From Stenotrophomonas_A sp036566925 (GTDB lineage: Bacteria; Pseudomonadota; Gammaproteobacteria; Xanthomonadales; Xanthomonadaceae): a DNA stretch of 30,713 bases. Of the stretch, positions 30,018-30,713 are shown in pieces. The notes under the pieces were generated by a model. That model was given only the letters and a program-made list of their open reading frames with translations, did not search any database and was not told where the DNA came from. Both the position numbers and the translations under genes were made by a program. Within the stretch, counting starts at the first letter, position 1, and the number at the start of each line of letters is the position of its first letter. The DNA lies in NCBI GenBank assembly GCA_036566925.1, contig DATCVI010000211.1, positions 1 to 30,713 on the forward strand. The letters are read 5' to 3'.

Positions 30018-30452
30018 TCAGTTGCCGTTGGTGCAGATCGCCGGCAGGTACTTCTGTTCGATGGTGCTGGTGCAGGTCCAAGCGATCGACTCGGCCGGCG
30101 GGGTACCAGCAACCAGCGCGGCGCCGTTCGAGGTCGGGGTCAGGATGATATCGCCACCGCCGGCCTTATCGGTCGTGGTCACGGTGATAGCGCCGGTGGC
30201 GCCGTCAATCTGGACGTCATTGACGTTCTCGGTATCGCCAGCCGGCGGATCCCAGTTCTTGTCAAAGTCTTCGCCAGCGGCGGCGTTCTCACTCACGACC
30301 GGCTTGACACCATCGGCAGCGACCAGGGCTTCGCTCACGCGCGCCTTGACCACGTAGTTCTGGTAGGCCGGCAGCGCGATGGCGGCCAGGATGGCGATGA
30401 TCGCGACCACGATCATCAGTTCGATCAGGGTAAAGCCCTGTTGCTTCTTCAT
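30018..30452 (-). CDS. pilA: Type IV major pilin PilA, first copy
   Basis: A 144-residue prepilin with the short leader MKKQQG followed by FTLIELMIVVAIIAILAAIA and ALPAYQNYVVKARVSEAL, the hydrophobic assembly helix. The C-terminal disulfide region is WTCTSTIEQKYLPAIC. GGGGA stands seven bases before the ATG. It is expressed from a perfect sigma54 promoter with a leader of about 88 nt that begins with a stem-loop, and is followed by a strong hairpin terminator. In Xanthomonas the same order (pilR, pilB, two pilins) is followed by a divergent pilC, which would begin just beyond the right edge of this window. Confidence 0.95.
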   Translation of the reverse strand: MKKQQGFTLIELMIVVAIIAILAAIALPAYQNYVVKARVSEALVAADGVKPVVSENAAAGEDFDKNWDPPAGDTENVNDVQIDGATGAITVTTTDKAGGGDIILTPTSNGAALVAGTPPAESIAWTCTSTIEQKYLPAICTNGN

Positions 30453-30524
30453 GAGTACATCCCCTAGAGGTTGGTTGGTGAAAGGCGTCCTTCCGGGCCT
30501 GCCGAGTTTTGGCCGGGCACATCC

Positions 30525-30541
30525 GGCAGGAAGGTCCTGCC
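30525..30541 (-). promoter_or_regulatory. Stem-loop at the predicted 5' end of the pilA transcript
   Basis: Minus strand GGCAGGA-CCT-TCCTGCC: a perfect 7 bp stem whose first base (30541) falls exactly on the +1 predicted from the sigma54 -12 element. Confidence 0.6.
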
Positions 30542-30552
30542 CAGTACCCGTC

Positions 30553-30568
30553 GCAACATGCGTGCCAA
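30553..30568 (-). promoter_or_regulatory. Sigma54 promoter of pilA
   Basis: Minus strand TTGGCACGCATGTTGC, a perfect -24 (TGGCACG) and -12 (TTGC) with the required four-base spacing. Predicted +1 is 30541. Confidence 0.94.
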
Positions 30569-30646
30569 GTTTCCGACACTGCCCCGATGACTCCCCGGCG
30601 TCATCATCGCAGTTGCGGCGCGGATTGGAAGACCCCTGAAGCCGCA

Positions 30647-30691
30647 TTTGCGACCAGACCGGCGATGTGACGCAAATGGTCACTTTGCGAC
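30647..30691 (-). promoter_or_regulatory. Candidate PilR upstream activating sites (three GTCGCAAA-like repeats)
   Basis: On the minus strand GTCGCAAA occurs at 30691-30684 and 30654-30647. Between them TTTGCGTCAC (30676-30667) is the inverted form with one inserted base. They lie about 80-125 bp upstream of the -24 element, the usual distance for an NtrC-family activator. Confidence 0.5.
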
Positions 30692-30713
30692 CCGGCGTGG
30701 CGCGCATCGAGCA

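Overview
The window looks like a chromosomal segment of a gamma-proteobacterium of the Xanthomonadaceae/Lysobacteraceae (Xanthomonas, Lysobacter, Luteimonas and relatives). The reasons are high GC, the gene order pilS-pilR / pilB-two pilins, an otsB-GH15-otsA cluster, a riboswitch-led btuB-cobO-cbiB cluster, and abundant TonB-dependent receptors. I cannot fix the genus from sequence alone. No phage, insertion sequence, CRISPR array, rRNA or tRNA gene was found; this is mostly core genome.

Layout. (1) 1-4125, minus strand: a vitamin B12 uptake and salvage operon. A cobalamin riboswitch leads btuB (outer-membrane receptor), a small BtuM-like membrane protein, cobO (adenosyltransferase) and cbiB (cut by the left edge). 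(2) 4265-7722: clpB with a sigma32-type promoter and a strong terminator, and a small GIY-YIG gene. Two copies of a ~110 bp palindromic dispersed repeat flank this block. (3) 7723-12464: an NCS2-type permease and a DUF3574 lipoprotein on the minus strand, divergent from an orphan TonB-dependent receptor with a 14 bp perfect palindrome in its leader. (4) 12591-16567: otsB, a GH15 hydrolase and otsA, the trehalose operon. (5) 16568-18875, minus: rluD-pgeF-DUF4166, tightly overlapping. bamD diverges from it. (6) 19973-22000, minus: nadE, preceded in the same frame by a DUF559 nuclease-like ORF with no stop codon of its own. (7) 22145-24214, minus: sucC-sucD. (8) 24436-30452: the type IV pilus block: pilS (TTG start), pilR, then pilB and two tandem major-pilin genes on the minus strand. 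Each pilin gene has a perfect sigma54 -24/-12 promoter.

How the genes work together. PilS/PilR are the expected sensor and sigma54 activator for the two pilin promoters; a cluster of three GTCGCAAA-like sites 80-125 bp upstream of the first promoter is a candidate PilR binding region. BtuB, the BtuM-like protein, CobO and CbiB make a B12/cobinamide capture, adenosylation and reassembly route under riboswitch control. OtsA and OtsB make trehalose via trehalose-6-phosphate, with a GH15 enzyme of unknown direction encoded between them.

I did not find a clearly new multi-gene system. The most unusual points are the uninterrupted DUF559-NadE reading frame, the paired palindromic repeats around clpB, the predicted 5'-terminal stem-loop on the pilA transcript, and the palindrome ahead of the orphan receptor.
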